Below are positions 9,263-18,524 of a stretch of 64,000 nucleotides of DNA, piece after piece. Position 1 is the first letter of the stretch; each line of letters opens with the position of its first letter. The DNA is from Saprospiraceae bacterium (GTDB taxonomy: Bacteria > Bacteroidota > Bacteroidia > Chitinophagales > Saprospiraceae). The stretch lies in the NCBI GenBank assembly GCA_020629315.1, contig JAHDDO010000003.1:101073-165072 (forward strand). The letters are read 5' to 3'. The translations under genes were made by a program, and so were the position numbers. Under the pieces are notes generated by a model. The model was not told the origin of the DNA. It saw only the letters and a program-made list of their open reading frames with translations, and did no database searches.

Positions 9263-9368
9263 GCGTTAGGGGGATGTAGGATGATGGCACATCAGCGGCC
9301 TCTATTGAGGCTGCCTGGTCCGGAATGACCCGACCCCGAAAATCCGAAGGATTTCGGTGGGAACGCCC
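9263..9368 (-). repeat. REP-like structured intergenic repeat, copy B
   Basis: Read on the minus strand it starts GGGCGTTCCCACCGAAATCC, folds back with GGATTTTCGG, continues GGTCGGGTCATTCCGG, has a GCCTC/GAGGC hairpin, and ends CATCCCCCTAACGC. These are the same conserved ends and middle as the other copies, with different stem sequences. It fills the space between the SDR terminator and the pheT promoter. Confidence 0.6.
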
Positions 9369-9425
9369 AAATATTGATACTGCGTCTTCTAGTAAAAATA
9401 TAGAGACTATTCTCATGAATAGGAA

Positions 9426-9433
9426 TATCTTTG
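9426..9433 (+). promoter_or_regulatory. Bacteroidota -7 element before pheT
   Basis: TATCTTTG matches TAnnTTTG exactly, 21 bases before the pheT ATG. No clear -33 TTTG was found at the expected distance. Confidence 0.45.
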
Positions 9434-9454
9434 CATTTCAATATTTAGAGGATT

Positions 9455-11884
9455 ATGAAGCTTTCGTTGGCCTGGTTAAACAGGCATGTACAATTGGATT
9501 TAACGCCGGATAAGATTAGTGAGATCTTAACTGATATTGGTTTAGAGGTGGAAGGGATGACTATGGTAGAATCGGTAAAAGGGGGATTGAAGGGAGTAAA
9601 AGTAGCTGAAGTGTTGACTTGTGAAAAGCACCCAAATGCAGATCGATTATCCGTAACTACTGTTGATTATGGAGAAGGACCTAAACAAATAGTTTGTGGT
9701 GCACCCAATGTAGCTGCTGGTCAAAAGGTGCTTGTAGCGACACCGGGTACAAGCTTATATGATGGTGAAGGGAATCCCTTTAAAATAAAGAGTGGTAAGA
9801 TAAGAGGTGAAGTATCTGAAGGTATGATCTGTGCCGAAGACGAACTGGGTCTTGGGGAGAGTCATGATGGGATCATGGTTTTGGATAATGAAACACCTGT
9901 TGGCAAGGAGGCTAGTGATTATTTTAATCTAAGTACAGATACCGTTTATGATATTGGCTTAACACCTAATCGTTCGGATGGAACGAACCACCTTGGCAGT
10001 GCGAAAGACCTGGCGGCATATATAAAAGTAAACATTGACCCTTCGATAACAACACAGGATCATATGTCTCACTCGGTGGCATTTACCGAAGACCAGCCTA
10101 TTAAAGTAGTTGTAGAAGATTATACCTTATGCCCACGATTTTCTGGTGTTTTATTAGAGAATGTTCAAGTGCAAGAATCGCCGGCTTTTATTAAGAATTA
10201 TTTGCAAGCGATAGGTATTCGTCCGATTAATAATGTGGTAGACATTACTAACTTTATTTTGCACGATATAGGCCAGCCATTGCATGCCTATGATGCGGAT
10301 AAAATTAAAGGTGACACCATAATCGTGAAGACCTTGCCAGAAGGGACGGTTTTTACCAGTTTGGATGAGAAGGACCGAAATTTATTGTCCACGGATCTAA
10401 TGGTTTGTGATGGGGAATCAAATCCTATGTGTATTGGAGGTGTATTTGGAGGCTTAGAAAGTGGTGTAACTGAAGGAACGACACGCATATTTCTGGAAGC
10501 CGCCCATTTCAATGCAAAGAGTATTCGGGTATCCAGCACTAAGCATAATCTACGTACAGATGCGGCCAAAGTATTTGAAAAGGGGAGTGATCCGAATATT
10601 ACCACGACAGCTATCCGAATGGCTGTTCATCTATTAACTGAAGCTGCCGGCGCTAAAGTAGCCTCGGCAATGACGGATCTATACCCAGCACCGATCGAGC
10701 GAAGGTCCATCGATGTATCCTTAGCTAATGTAAATCGATTGATTGGATCTAAGCTGACAATGGATGAGGTAAGCACTATACTACGAGCCATGGAAATGGA
10801 AGTAACCGTAAGCGGAGATGATGCTTTATTAGTAAAAGTACCTACCAATAAAGCCGACGTATTGCGAGAGGTGGATGTAATAGAGGAGATATTGCGCATT
10901 TACGGTTTTAATAAGGTGGAGATTCCAAGCCAATTACGTTCTACGATACAGTTTAGTGATCATCCGACCAAACGTTATTTTAAGGAGCGTCTGTCCAATG
11001 GCTTAGCATCTAGAGGTTTGAATGAAATGATGGGACTTTCGTTAATTGAGTCCCAGAAGTATGAGAAAATCGAAGGGGTTTCAGAGTCGGACTTTGTGTA
11101 TATAAACAACACGAGTAATGTTCATTTAGATGTAATGCGTCCAGATATGTTGATTTCAGGATTAGAATCCGTTCGACGTAATCTAAATTATCAACAAAAC
11201 AGTTTGGCTCTATTCGAAATTGGGAAAACATATACATCTGGAGACCCATATCAGGAACATGAATGGTTAAGTATATTTTTAAGTGGGCCATCATCTCCTG
11301 AGAGTTGGCTTAAGGGCGATCAAGAGTATAGCTTTTATGATATAAAAGCGGTCGTTTTAGATTTATTTGATTCTTTAGGTGTCAATAAATATCAAGTGTC
11401 ACCACTGGACCATGAAGAATATTGGTCATATGGAATAAAGATCCATCAAGGGCCTCAAGTCTTAGCGAAGTTAGGTGCAGTGACTGCGACGATACTGCAA
11501 AATGCGGATGTGAATCAAGAGGTATTCTTTAGTCGAATTGATCTTGACTTATTATACCAACGCAGTCGGAAGAGCCAATTGACTGTATCTACGATAAGTA
11601 AGTTTCCAGCGATGAGGCGAGATTTGGCCATAGTAGTTGACGAGCATGTCCAATATGAGCAAATCCAAAAGATAGTCAAAAAGTCAGCAAAGCAATTGCT
11701 TAAGGACTTGGATCTGTTTGATGTGTACCGACATGATGAACATGTGGGCAAGGGAAAGAAGTCATATGCAGTGAAGATTATATTTTCTGATCCCAGTCGG
11801 ACCTTAAAGGATAAAGAGATAGACAAGATCATGGCTAATATAATGGATAGTTTGGCCAAGGATTTATCGGCTAGTATTCGATAA
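9455..11884 (+). CDS. pheT: Phenylalanine--tRNA ligase beta subunit
   Basis: 809 residues, the normal bacterial PheT length. Order of domains: N-terminal MKLSLAWLNRHVQLDL; an EMAPII-like tRNA-binding domain (about 40-155, VKVAEVLTCEKHPNADRLSV, QIVCGAPNV, SEGMICAEDELG); the B3/B4 editing region (SRF-like PRFSGVLL, GIRPINNVVDITNF, GQPLHAYDADKI); B5 (about 405-485); the catalytic-like core; and a C-terminal anticodon-binding FDX-ACB domain (SKFPAMRRDLAIVVD, KSYAVKIIFSDPSRTL). Together with PheS, encoded elsewhere, it charges tRNA-Phe. In this phylum pheT often lies near zapA and rny; here zapA is absent and a structured RNA candidate separates pheT from rny. Confidence 0.97.
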   Translation: MKLSLAWLNRHVQLDLTPDKISEILTDIGLEVEGMTMVESVKGGLKGVKVAEVLTCEKHPNADRLSVTTVDYGEGPKQIVCGAPNVAAGQKVLVATPGTSLYDGEGNPFKIKSGKIRGEVSEGMICAEDELGLGESHDGIMVLDNETPVGKEASDYFNLSTDTVYDIGLTPNRSDGTNHLGSAKDLAAYIKVNIDPSITTQDHMSHSVAFTEDQPIKVVVEDYTLCPRFSGVLLENVQVQESPAFIKNYLQAIGIRPINNVVDITNFILHDIGQPLHAYDADKIKGDTIIVKTLPEGTVFTSLDEKDRNLLSTDLMVCDGESNPMCIGGVFGGLESGVTEGTTRIFLEAAHFNAKSIRVSSTKHNLRTDAAKVFEKGSDPNITTTAIRMAVHLLTEAAGAKVASAMTDLYPAPIERRSIDVSLANVNRLIGSKLTMDEVSTILRAMEMEVTVSGDDALLVKVPTNKADVLREVDVIEEILRIYGFNKVEIPSQLRSTIQFSDHPTKRYFKERLSNGLASRGLNEMMGLSLIESQKYEKIEGVSESDFVYINNTSNVHLDVMRPDMLISGLESVRRNLNYQQNSLALFEIGKTYTSGDPYQEHEWLSIFLSGPSSPESWLKGDQEYSFYDIKAVVLDLFDSLGVNKYQVSPLDHEEYWSYGIKIHQGPQVLAKLGAVTATILQNADVNQEVFFSRIDLDLLYQRSRKSQLTVSTISKFPAMRRDLAIVVDEHVQYEQIQKIVKKSAKQLLKDLDLFDVYRHDEHVGKGKKSYAVKIIFSDPSRTLKDKEIDKIMANIMDSLAKDLSASIR

Positions 11885-11930
11885 GTAGCAGATAATCAGT
11901 GACAATTGAATTAGAGTAGAATAATATTCA

Positions 11931-11938
11931 TAACTTTG
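11931..11938 (+). promoter_or_regulatory. Promoter for the structured RNA / rny
   Basis: TAACTTTG matches the TAnnTTTG -7 consensus, with a TTG at 11906-11908 that is 22 bases upstream, within the usual range for the -33 element. The predicted start falls near 11944, just before the structured region. Confidence 0.5.
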
Positions 11939-11943
11939 GGATA

Positions 11944-12126
11944 GTTGTTAGCATTTTTTAACAAGGAAATGGTGTAGCAGGCAAACGTGTAGGAAAAAAA
12001 GGAATAACGTAAGCAATATATATAGTAGGATACGCCCCTTGACTTCTCTAAAAGTATCCGCAGAGCCTAATAGATTAGGCGTTATGATAGAAAAAGTGGT
12101 TGTCCCTTTTACCACACCATTTCCAT
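11944..12126 (+). ncRNA. Candidate structured RNA upstream of rny (possible 6S RNA)
   Basis: An 11-bp perfect closing stem pairs GGAAATGGTGT (11965-11975) with ACACCATTTCC (12114-12124). Inside it, AAAAGG (11997-12002) pairs with CCTTTT (12105-12110) and ATAAC (12004-12008) with GTTAT (12081-12085). GGATAC (12028-12033) pairs with GTATCC (12054-12059), and GCCTAAT/ATTAGGC (12065-12071 with 12074-12080) forms a terminal hairpin. The result is a rod of about 160-180 nt with internal bubbles, the general shape and size of 6S RNA, preceded by a good promoter. The position before rny fits my recollection of 6S placement in Bacteroidota. No T-run follows, so the alternative is a structured 5' leader of rny. 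Confidence 0.45.
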
Positions 12127-12141
12127 AAATATATATATAAC

Positions 12142-13803
12142 ATGAGTGTTAGTGTAATGGCCATTGCAGGTCTGGTAGGTGGATTGCTCATAGGTTTTTT
12201 GGTGGCTAATCTGATTATGCGGAGTATGTCATCCAAGAAGATTGAGGAAGCGAATCGACAGGCAGATTTGACCTTGAAAGAGGCGGATTTAACGGCTAGG
12301 AATAAAATTGAGTCAGCTGAAAACAAAGCCGAGAACATCGTTTCAAAAGCTGAGTCAAAGAATGAAAGTATTAAGCAGAAAAAGATCTCAGAGGCGAAAG
12401 CAAAATTTGCGAAATTAAAAGAGGATTATAATAGTTATAAGTCGGAGCATAAAGTAGAGATGAAGGAGCGCGAGATGCTCGTTGTTTCCTCAGAGAAAGA
12501 ATTACAACAAAAACAATCCAAGTTTAAAGACCAACTAGAATCCATTGAGAGTAGAGAATCAGAGGTAAAGGCGATCCGGCAAAATCTGGATAAACAGCTT
12601 TCGATAGTAGCAAAGAAGAAGGAGGAGCTGGATAAGGCCAATGAGGTTCGAATCAAAGAGTTAGAAAACATTGCGAAATTATCTGAAGCTGAGGCTAAAG
12701 AACAACTTCTTGAGGCAGTAAAAGCAAAGGCAGAAACAGATGCTTTGAGTATTGAGAAAGATATTGTTGCGATAGCTAAGTCCAATGCAAATAAAGAGGC
12801 TAAGAAAATCATCATAGAGACAATCCAACGGATGTGTGCTGAATATACCATTGAGAATACGGTATCAGTATTCAATCTGGACTCAGATGATATCAAGGGT
12901 CAAATTATTGGGCGTGAAGGTCGGAACATTAGAGCCTTGGAAGCGGCTACGGGTGCGGAGATTGTTGTAGACGACACACCAGAGGCGATTATCATTTCAA
13001 GTTTTGATCCTATTCGTAGAGAAATATGTCGATTGTCATTAAAGCGATTAGTGGCTGATGGACGAATTCATCCAGCTAAGATCGAAGAGACAGTTACTAA
13101 GGTAAGGAAGCAGCTTGAGGATCAAATAAAAGAAATAGGGGAGCGAACGGTTATTGATTTAGATATTCATGGATTGCATCCCAACTTAGTTAGAATGGTA
13201 GGTCGGATGCGATTCCGATCTTCATATGGACAGAATTTGCTTAAGCACTCTATGGAGACAGCGAATCTATGTGCTGTTATGAGTGCAGAATTAGGATTAA
13301 GTCCTAAGCAAATTAAGCTCGCTAAGCGAGCTGGGCTTCTCCATGATATTGGAAAAGTAGCCGAGGAGGAATCTGAGTTACCTCACGCATTACTAGGTAT
13401 GCAAATGTGTGAAAAACACAATGAGCATAAAGTGATTTTGAATGCGGTAGGTGCGCACCACGATGAGATAGAAATGAATAATATCATTTCACCCATAGTA
13501 CAAGCTTGTGATGCTATTTCAGGGGCTCGACCAGGGGCTCGACGAGAGATTTTGGAAAGTTACCTGAAGCGAATTGGTGAATTGGAAGATTTGGCCATGT
13601 CTTATGAAGGGGTTTCTAAATCGTATGCTATACAAGCGGGCCGAGAATTGCGTGTGATTGTGGAGAGTGAAAAAGTATCTGATGATTATGCTGATGATTT
13701 GGCATTTATGATTTCTCAAAAGATACAGGATGAGATGCAATACCCAGGGCAAGTAAAGGTCACTGTAATTAGAGAGAAAAGAGCTACAGCTGTAGCTAAG
13801 TAA
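12142..13803 (+). CDS. rny: Ribonuclease Y
   Basis: 553 residues from ATG 12142, where the membrane helix begins directly ([20 protein letters not shown]). An upstream in-frame TTG at 12100 would add residues inside the structured RNA and is rejected. The helix is followed by a long charged coiled coil (about 30-200), a KH domain ([21 protein letters not shown]), and an HD phosphohydrolase domain with [12 protein letters not shown] and later AHHDEIE. RNase Y is the membrane-bound endonuclease that starts mRNA decay in many bacteria lacking RNase E. A strong terminator follows. Confidence 0.97.
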   Translation: MSVSVMAIAGLVGGLLIGFLVANLIMRSMSSKKIEEANRQADLTLKEADLTARNKIESAENKAENIVSKAESKNESIKQKKISEAKAKFAKLKEDYNSYKSEHKVEMKEREMLVVSSEKELQQKQSKFKDQLESIESRESEVKAIRQNLDKQLSIVAKKKEELDKANEVRIKELENIAKLSEAEAKEQLLEAVKAKAETDALSIEKDIVAIAKSNANKEAKKIIIETIQRMCAEYTIENTVSVFNLDSDDIKGQIIGREGRNIRALEAATGAEIVVDDTPEAIIISSFDPIRREICRLSLKRLVADGRIHPAKIEETVTKVRKQLEDQIKEIGERTVIDLDIHGLHPNLVRMVGRMRFRSSYGQNLLKHSMETANLCAVMSAELGLSPKQIKLAKRAGLLHDIGKVAEEESELPHALLGMQMCEKHNEHKVILNAVGAHHDEIEMNNIISPIVQACDAISGARPGARREILESYLKRIGELEDLAMSYEGVSKSYAIQAGRELRVIVESEKVSDDYADDLAFMISQKIQDEMQYPGQVKVTVIREKRATAVAK

Positions 13804-13825
13804 ATAGATAAGCCATTTTTATATG

Positions 13826-13854
13826 AAGAGGCCTTACTAAGGCCTCTTTTTTTT
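13826..13854 (+). terminator. Terminator after rny
   Basis: AGAGGCCTTA / TAAGGCCTCT, a perfect 10-bp stem with a single central base, followed by eight T. Confidence 0.9.
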
Positions 13855-14068
13855 GTTTCTATCTTTCATATAAAAGAAAGGCTTAATGCAAACTAAATTT
13901 TTGTATTGCAAAAGAAGGCAGGTATTTATTTGGTTTAGCTTATTTGGACAAGGATAAAAGAGTGCGATATATAGAAAAGACAAACATGTAGCTTTTAACA
14001 TTATATTACTCCTTGATTTTGATTAGAAAAAAAAGCGCATTCTGCTCTGTAAACCTATTGTATTACGT

Positions 14069-14076
14069 TACTTTTG
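14069..14076 (+). promoter_or_regulatory. -7 element of the atp operon
   Basis: TACTTTTG fits TAnnTTTG. It would start transcription near 14083 and so favours translation from the TTG at 14101 over the TTG at 14074. The preceding region (13855-14068) shows no gene. Confidence 0.45.
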
Positions 14077-14100
14077 CAGCAAAATTTAAAGCGTATAGCA

Positions 14101-15513
14101 TTGGGGAAGAAATTAATATTTCATAAGATTTTAATTCTTGCATTGCTGTTCGGATTCCAATTATCTGCCCAGCATAATCACGACCACGGAGGTCATCAGC
14201 ATCATGGTCACAATCATGATCATGGTTCACACGACCACCATGGGCATCATCATAACCATGATCATCATGGACACGATCACCATGGACATAAGCATGCTCA
14301 TGATCATTCCAAGCATGATCATGGCGCGCATGATAAAGGACACGGGTCTAAAGGATATGCAACGGATTGTGGATCACCAGGACATGTCCATGAACACCAT
14401 GGATACGATCCTGCAGCGACAGCCATCCATCACATCAGTGATGCGAATGTGTACACTATTCTAGATTTTGTTCGAATACCCCTGCCTTGTATTATTTACA
14501 ATAAGGACAGAGGATTTGAATTCTTTTCATCAGGGAAATTCCACGCGGGACATCATGACAATGGGCATCATGGATACAAAGATTATGTATTGTACGAAGG
14601 GAACGTGCATCGGATAGACTGCCCAAATTTCAAAGGCAGTGATGCTTTCGAAGTGGAAGGTTTTGATCATGTGACGGTAAAGAATGATGAAGGAAAGGAT
14701 GTAGATAAGAAGTATGCCATCATTAATGGGAAGGCTTATTTATTAGAAGCTAAGACTATTTGGGATGCTGGGATATTAGGCGGCGGTCCTTCTTCTTTTT
14801 ACGACTTAAGTCCTACCAAGAATGTCATATCAATGTTTTTGGTTGCGTTGGTTTTATTTTTGATTTTTAGACGAGTAGCCAAGGCGTATGCTACTAATAC
14901 AGGTAGCGCACCAAAAGGGATTCAAAGTTTAATGGAAGTTATGTTCCAATTTGTTAGAGATGAAGTGGCTATCCCTTTTATTGGTAAAAAGAAGCACCAT
15001 AAATACTTGCCCTTATTAATGTCCATTTTCTTTTTCATATTAGGACTTAACCTATGGGGACAAGTACCTTTCCTTGGAAGTACGAATGTAACTGGAAGTT
15101 TGACAGTGACTATGATCTTAGCCATCATTGTATTTATTGTGGTTAATATCAATGGTAACAAGGACTATTGGAAGCATATATTTTGGATGCCAGGGGTACC
15201 TACCTTTGTAAAACCTTTATTAGCGGCAGTAGAAGGATTAGGCTTGTTTATTAAGCCATTGACATTAATGCTGCGTTTGGCGGGTAACATAACGGCGGGA
15301 CACATTGCGATTTTGAGTTTCATTGGATTGATCTTCATTTTCGGAAATGCGGGCCAGAGTTTGGCAGGTAGTAGTATAGGAACGGCATTGGCCGTACCAT
15401 TGACATTATTTATGATGGCTATTGAGTTAATCGTAGCTTTCATACAAGCATTTGTTTTTACACTTTTGACAGCTTCTTACATCGGAGCGGCAACAGAAGA
15501 ACATCATCATTAA
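14101..15513 (+). CDS. atpB: F1Fo ATP synthase subunit a with histidine-rich N-terminus
   Basis: About 470 residues. There is no ATG; TTG 14101 gives an immediate signal-like segment (LGKKLIFHKILILALLFGF, cleavage near SAQ), and TTG 14074 is the alternative. After it comes a roughly 60-residue tract (14167-14346) with 29 histidines in H-D/G/N patterns, followed by more His clusters before the conserved Bacteroidota N-domain (HHISDANVY, YNKDRGFEFFSSGKFH). The membrane part (from about residue 240) has the essential Arg in LMLRLAGNITAGH and the C-terminal helices. Subunit a forms the proton half-channels against the c-ring. The His tract would face the periplasm and may bind metal or buffer protons; that is inference. 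It is the first gene of atpBEFHAG. Confidence 0.93.
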   Translation: MGKKLIFHKILILALLFGFQLSAQHNHDHGGHQHHGHNHDHGSHDHHGHHHNHDHHGHDHHGHKHAHDHSKHDHGAHDKGHGSKGYATDCGSPGHVHEHHGYDPAATAIHHISDANVYTILDFVRIPLPCIIYNKDRGFEFFSSGKFHAGHHDNGHHGYKDYVLYEGNVHRIDCPNFKGSDAFEVEGFDHVTVKNDEGKDVDKKYAIINGKAYLLEAKTIWDAGILGGGPSSFYDLSPTKNVISMFLVALVLFLIFRRVAKAYATNTGSAPKGIQSLMEVMFQFVRDEVAIPFIGKKKHHKYLPLLMSIFFFILGLNLWGQVPFLGSTNVTGSLTVTMILAIIVFIVVNINGNKDYWKHIFWMPGVPTFVKPLLAAVEGLGLFIKPLTLMLRLAGNITAGHIAILSFIGLIFIFGNAGQSLAGSSIGTALAVPLTLFMMAIELIVAFIQAFVFTLLTASYIGAATEEHHH

Positions 15514-15738
<225 letters not shown>

Positions 15739-15759
15739 GCGAATATGCTAATGAAAAAG

Positions 15760-15802
15760 TGAACTGACAAAATGCGGTTGGCAGAGTCGTCAGTTCATTT
15801 TT
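15760..15802 (+). terminator. Intra-operon hairpin with T-run between atpE and atpF
   Basis: Perfect 9-bp stem TGAACTGAC (15760-15768) / GTCAGTTCA (15789-15797) with a 20-nt loop and a TTTTT run. It has terminator form but sits inside the operon after the subunit c gene. It may act as a partial terminator or as an mRNA 3'-stabiliser giving surplus atpE transcripts. Confidence 0.6.
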
Positions 15803-15821
15803 AAAAAAAGAACATGTAATT

Positions 15822-16334
15822 ATGATCACATTTATAAGTTTCGCACCCTTTCAGCCGACACCAGGATTAGCTATTTGGTCTTTGGTTATTTTTTTATTGT
15901 TTTGGTGGTTGATGGCAAAATATGCATTTAAGCCTATCGCTGAGGCTCTTCGTGTAAGAGAAGAAGGTATTCAAGATTCCTTGGATGAAGCCAAAAAGGC
16001 TAGAGAAGAAATGGCCAATTTGAAGGCAGAGAATGAAAAGATATTAGTTCAGGCTAGAGAAGAGCGTGCTGCTATTTTGCGAGAAGCAAAAGAGGCAAAG
16101 ACGCAGATTGTCAATGAAGCAAAGGATAGTGCAAAAGTGGAGGCTAATAAGATCCTTAATTCAGCTAAGGCTGAGATTGAGAATCAGAAGAAGCAGGCCT
16201 TAGCTGATATTAAAAATCAGGTAGGAACCATGGCATTGGATATTGCTGAAAAAGTGATTCGCAAAGATTTGAAATCAGACTCTAATCAACAATCGTTTGT
16301 GCAGAGTTTGGTAGATGATATAAAAATGAACTAA
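15822..16334 (+). CDS. atpF: F1Fo ATP synthase subunit b
   Basis: 170 residues: one N-terminal membrane helix (about 14-34, LAIWSLVIFLLFWWLMAKYAF) followed by a long charged helix forming the peripheral stalk, typical of subunit b. It lies 83 bases after atpE beyond the hairpin and 4 bases before atpH. Confidence 0.95.
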   Translation: MITFISFAPFQPTPGLAIWSLVIFLLFWWLMAKYAFKPIAEALRVREEGIQDSLDEAKKAREEMANLKAENEKILVQAREERAAILREAKEAKTQIVNEAKDSAKVEANKILNSAKAEIENQKKQALADIKNQVGTMALDIAEKVIRKDLKSDSNQQSFVQSLVDDIKMN

Positions 16335-16338
16335 GCTC

Positions 16339-16878
16339 ATGTCAGTAGGAAGAATTGCCACGAGATATGCTAAGTCTCTATTAGATCTTAGCATTGAGCA
16401 AAACCAATTAGAAGGAGCTTTACAAGATATTCAGTCTTTAAAGTCTGCTATGGGTTCTAAGGAATTGGTACAGTTCTTTAAAAGTCCGATCATTAAGTCC
16501 GAAAAAAAGCTATCTGTTTACAAAGCTATTTTTGGAGATAAGTTTCAGTCCTTGGCCGACAGGTTTTTTCAGCTAGTTATTAAGAAGGGGAGAGAAGATG
16601 TGTTACCTGAAATCTGTGATGAATTTTTGTATCAATACAAAGAGTACAAAGGGATCAGTGCGGTTACTATAGTTTCGGCAACGGCTATGGATGATGCAGC
16701 TAAGGAACAAGTAAAACAAAAACTATTAGCCAGTAATGAAACACATGCGAATGTGGATCTAAACTTTGAAGTAGATGAAAAGTTGATTGGTGGCTTTAAA
16801 ATAAAATTAGGTGATCGTTTATACGATGCCAGTGTGGCACATAAGTTAGAGTTGCTACGCAAAGAGTTTTCAAATTAA
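16339..16878 (+). CDS. atpH: F1Fo ATP synthase subunit delta
   Basis: 179 residues, matching OSCP/delta: N-terminal RIATRYAKSLLDLSIEQN, central FFQLVIKKGREDVLPEI, and C-terminal VDEKLIGGFKIKLGDRLYDASV followed by the LELLRKEF end. It links the peripheral stalk to the top of F1. Confidence 0.95.
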   Translation: MSVGRIATRYAKSLLDLSIEQNQLEGALQDIQSLKSAMGSKELVQFFKSPIIKSEKKLSVYKAIFGDKFQSLADRFFQLVIKKGREDVLPEICDEFLYQYKEYKGISAVTIVSATAMDDAAKEQVKQKLLASNETHANVDLNFEVDEKLIGGFKIKLGDRLYDASVAHKLELLRKEFSN

Positions 16879-16909
16879 TTTAGAAATAACCTTTTAAAAA
16901 TATACAGCT

Positions 16910-18496
16910 ATGGTTGGTGTTAATCCAGAAGAAATATCAGCGATAATAAAAGAACAATTATCCGGATTTAAAACAGAAGCCGAACTCGAAGAAGTAGGTT
17001 CCGTTCTCCAAGTAGGTGACGGTATCGCTAGGGTATATGGTTTATCTAAAGCAAGAGCTGGTGAGCTTGTTCAATTTGAAAATGGTGTAAATGCCATCGT
17101 ACTGAACCTGGAAGAGGATAATGTAGGTGTGGTATTAATGGGACCTTCAGATGATATCAAGGAGGGATCAACCGTTCGAAGAACGGGCCAGATCGCATCT
17201 ATTCAAGTAGGTGAAGAGATTGTAGGTAGGGTTGTAAATACCTTAGGTCAAGCCATTGATGGAAAAGGAGCTATAGGTGGTGAATTGTTTGATATGCCTT
17301 TAGAGCGTAAGGCACCTGGTGTGATCTACAGACAGCCAGTAAATGAGCCGCTTCAAACAGGAATTAAGGCCATCGATGCCATGATTCCTATCGGTAGAGG
17401 GCAACGGGAGTTAATCATTGGCGATAGACAAACGGGTAAGACGGCTATTGCCATTGATACAATTATAAATCAAAAGGAGTTTTACGAAAAAGGAGAGCCT
17501 GTATACTGCATCTATGTAGCTTCTGGACAAAAGGCATCCACGGTAGCACAAGTGGCAAAAGTATTAGAAGATAATGGTGCTATGGATTACACTGTAATCG
17601 TTTCTGCATCTGCTTCTGATCCTGCACCATTACAGTTCTATGCTCCATTTGCGGGTGCAGCTATTGGTGAATACTTTAGAGATACAGGTCGTCCTGCATT
17701 GATCGTTTATGATGATTTGTCAAAGCAAGCCGTAGCGTATAGAGAGGTTTCATTATTATTAAAAAGACCTCCTGGTAGAGAAGCATACCCAGGTGATGTA
17801 TTCTACCTTCACTCAAGATTATTAGAGAGAGCAGCTAAGGTTATCAATAATGATGAGATTGCTCAAAACATGAATGATCTTCCAGAATCATTAAAAGCTT
17901 CAGGTAAAGTAAGAGGGGGCGGATCACTAACCGCATTACCTATTATTGAAACACAGGCGGCTGACGTATCAGCCTATATTCCTACCAATGTGATTTCTAT
18001 TACAGATGGTCAGATATTCTTGGAATCAAACTTGTTTAACGCCGGTATTAGACCAGCAATTAACGTAGGTATTTCTGTATCAAGAGTAGGAGGATCTGCA
18101 CAGATCAAGTCTATGAAAAAGGTATCAGGTACCTTAAAGCTTGACCAAGCACAGTATAGAGAATTAGAGGCCTTCGCTAAATTTGGTTCTGATCTAGATG
18201 CGGCTACCTTATCTGTATTAGAAAAAGGTAAGCGAAATGTGGAAATCTTAAAGCAGCCACAATATTCGCCGTTGACAGTAGAGAATCAAGTAGCGATCAT
18301 TTACTTAGGAACTAATGGTTTACTAAGAGATGTGCCAGTAGATAAAGTAAAAGAATTTGAAGAGGAATTCTTAAGTGCTTTAGCTCAAAAGCATCCAGAT
18401 GCATTATCTTCTTTTAAAGCAGGTAAGCTGGATAAAGAGCATTTGGAATCTGTGAAAACATTAGCTGAGAATATAGCAAAAGGATATAAAGCTTAA
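16910..18496 (+). CDS. atpA: F1Fo ATP synthase subunit alpha
   Basis: 528 residues. N-terminal crown ([10 protein letters not shown]...[10 protein letters not shown]), Walker A GDRQTGKT (171-178), GQRELIIGD, and [22 protein letters not shown] are all intact. It is the non-catalytic nucleotide-binding subunit of F1 and lies 31 bases after atpH. Confidence 0.98.
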   Translation: MVGVNPEEISAIIKEQLSGFKTEAELEEVGSVLQVGDGIARVYGLSKARAGELVQFENGVNAIVLNLEEDNVGVVLMGPSDDIKEGSTVRRTGQIASIQVGEEIVGRVVNTLGQAIDGKGAIGGELFDMPLERKAPGVIYRQPVNEPLQTGIKAIDAMIPIGRGQRELIIGDRQTGKTAIAIDTIINQKEFYEKGEPVYCIYVASGQKASTVAQVAKVLEDNGAMDYTVIVSASASDPAPLQFYAPFAGAAIGEYFRDTGRPALIVYDDLSKQAVAYREVSLLLKRPPGREAYPGDVFYLHSRLLERAAKVINNDEIAQNMNDLPESLKASGKVRGGGSLTALPIIETQAADVSAYIPTNVISITDGQIFLESNLFNAGIRPAINVGISVSRVGGSAQIKSMKKVSGTLKLDQAQYRELEAFAKFGSDLDAATLSVLEKGKRNVEILKQPQYSPLTVENQVAIIYLGTNGLLRDVPVDKVKEFEEEFLSALAQKHPDALSSFKAGKLDKEHLESVKTLAENIAKGYKA

Positions 18497-18524
18497 TTAA
18501 TTAGCAAGAACCTAAATCGACAGC

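Noticed and set aside
9325-9513. 62-codon frame before pheT
   Set aside because: Runs out of the structured repeat copy B and overlaps the start of pheT in another frame.
12100-12141. Longer rny start at a TTG
   Set aside because: The extension lies in the structured RNA and would put a polar stretch before the membrane helix that normally starts RNase Y.
14138-14464. Open frame of 108 codons rich in Met and Ile overlapping atpB
   Set aside because: It is the shifted reading of the cat/cac histidine repeat of atpB; its composition is an artefact of that tract.
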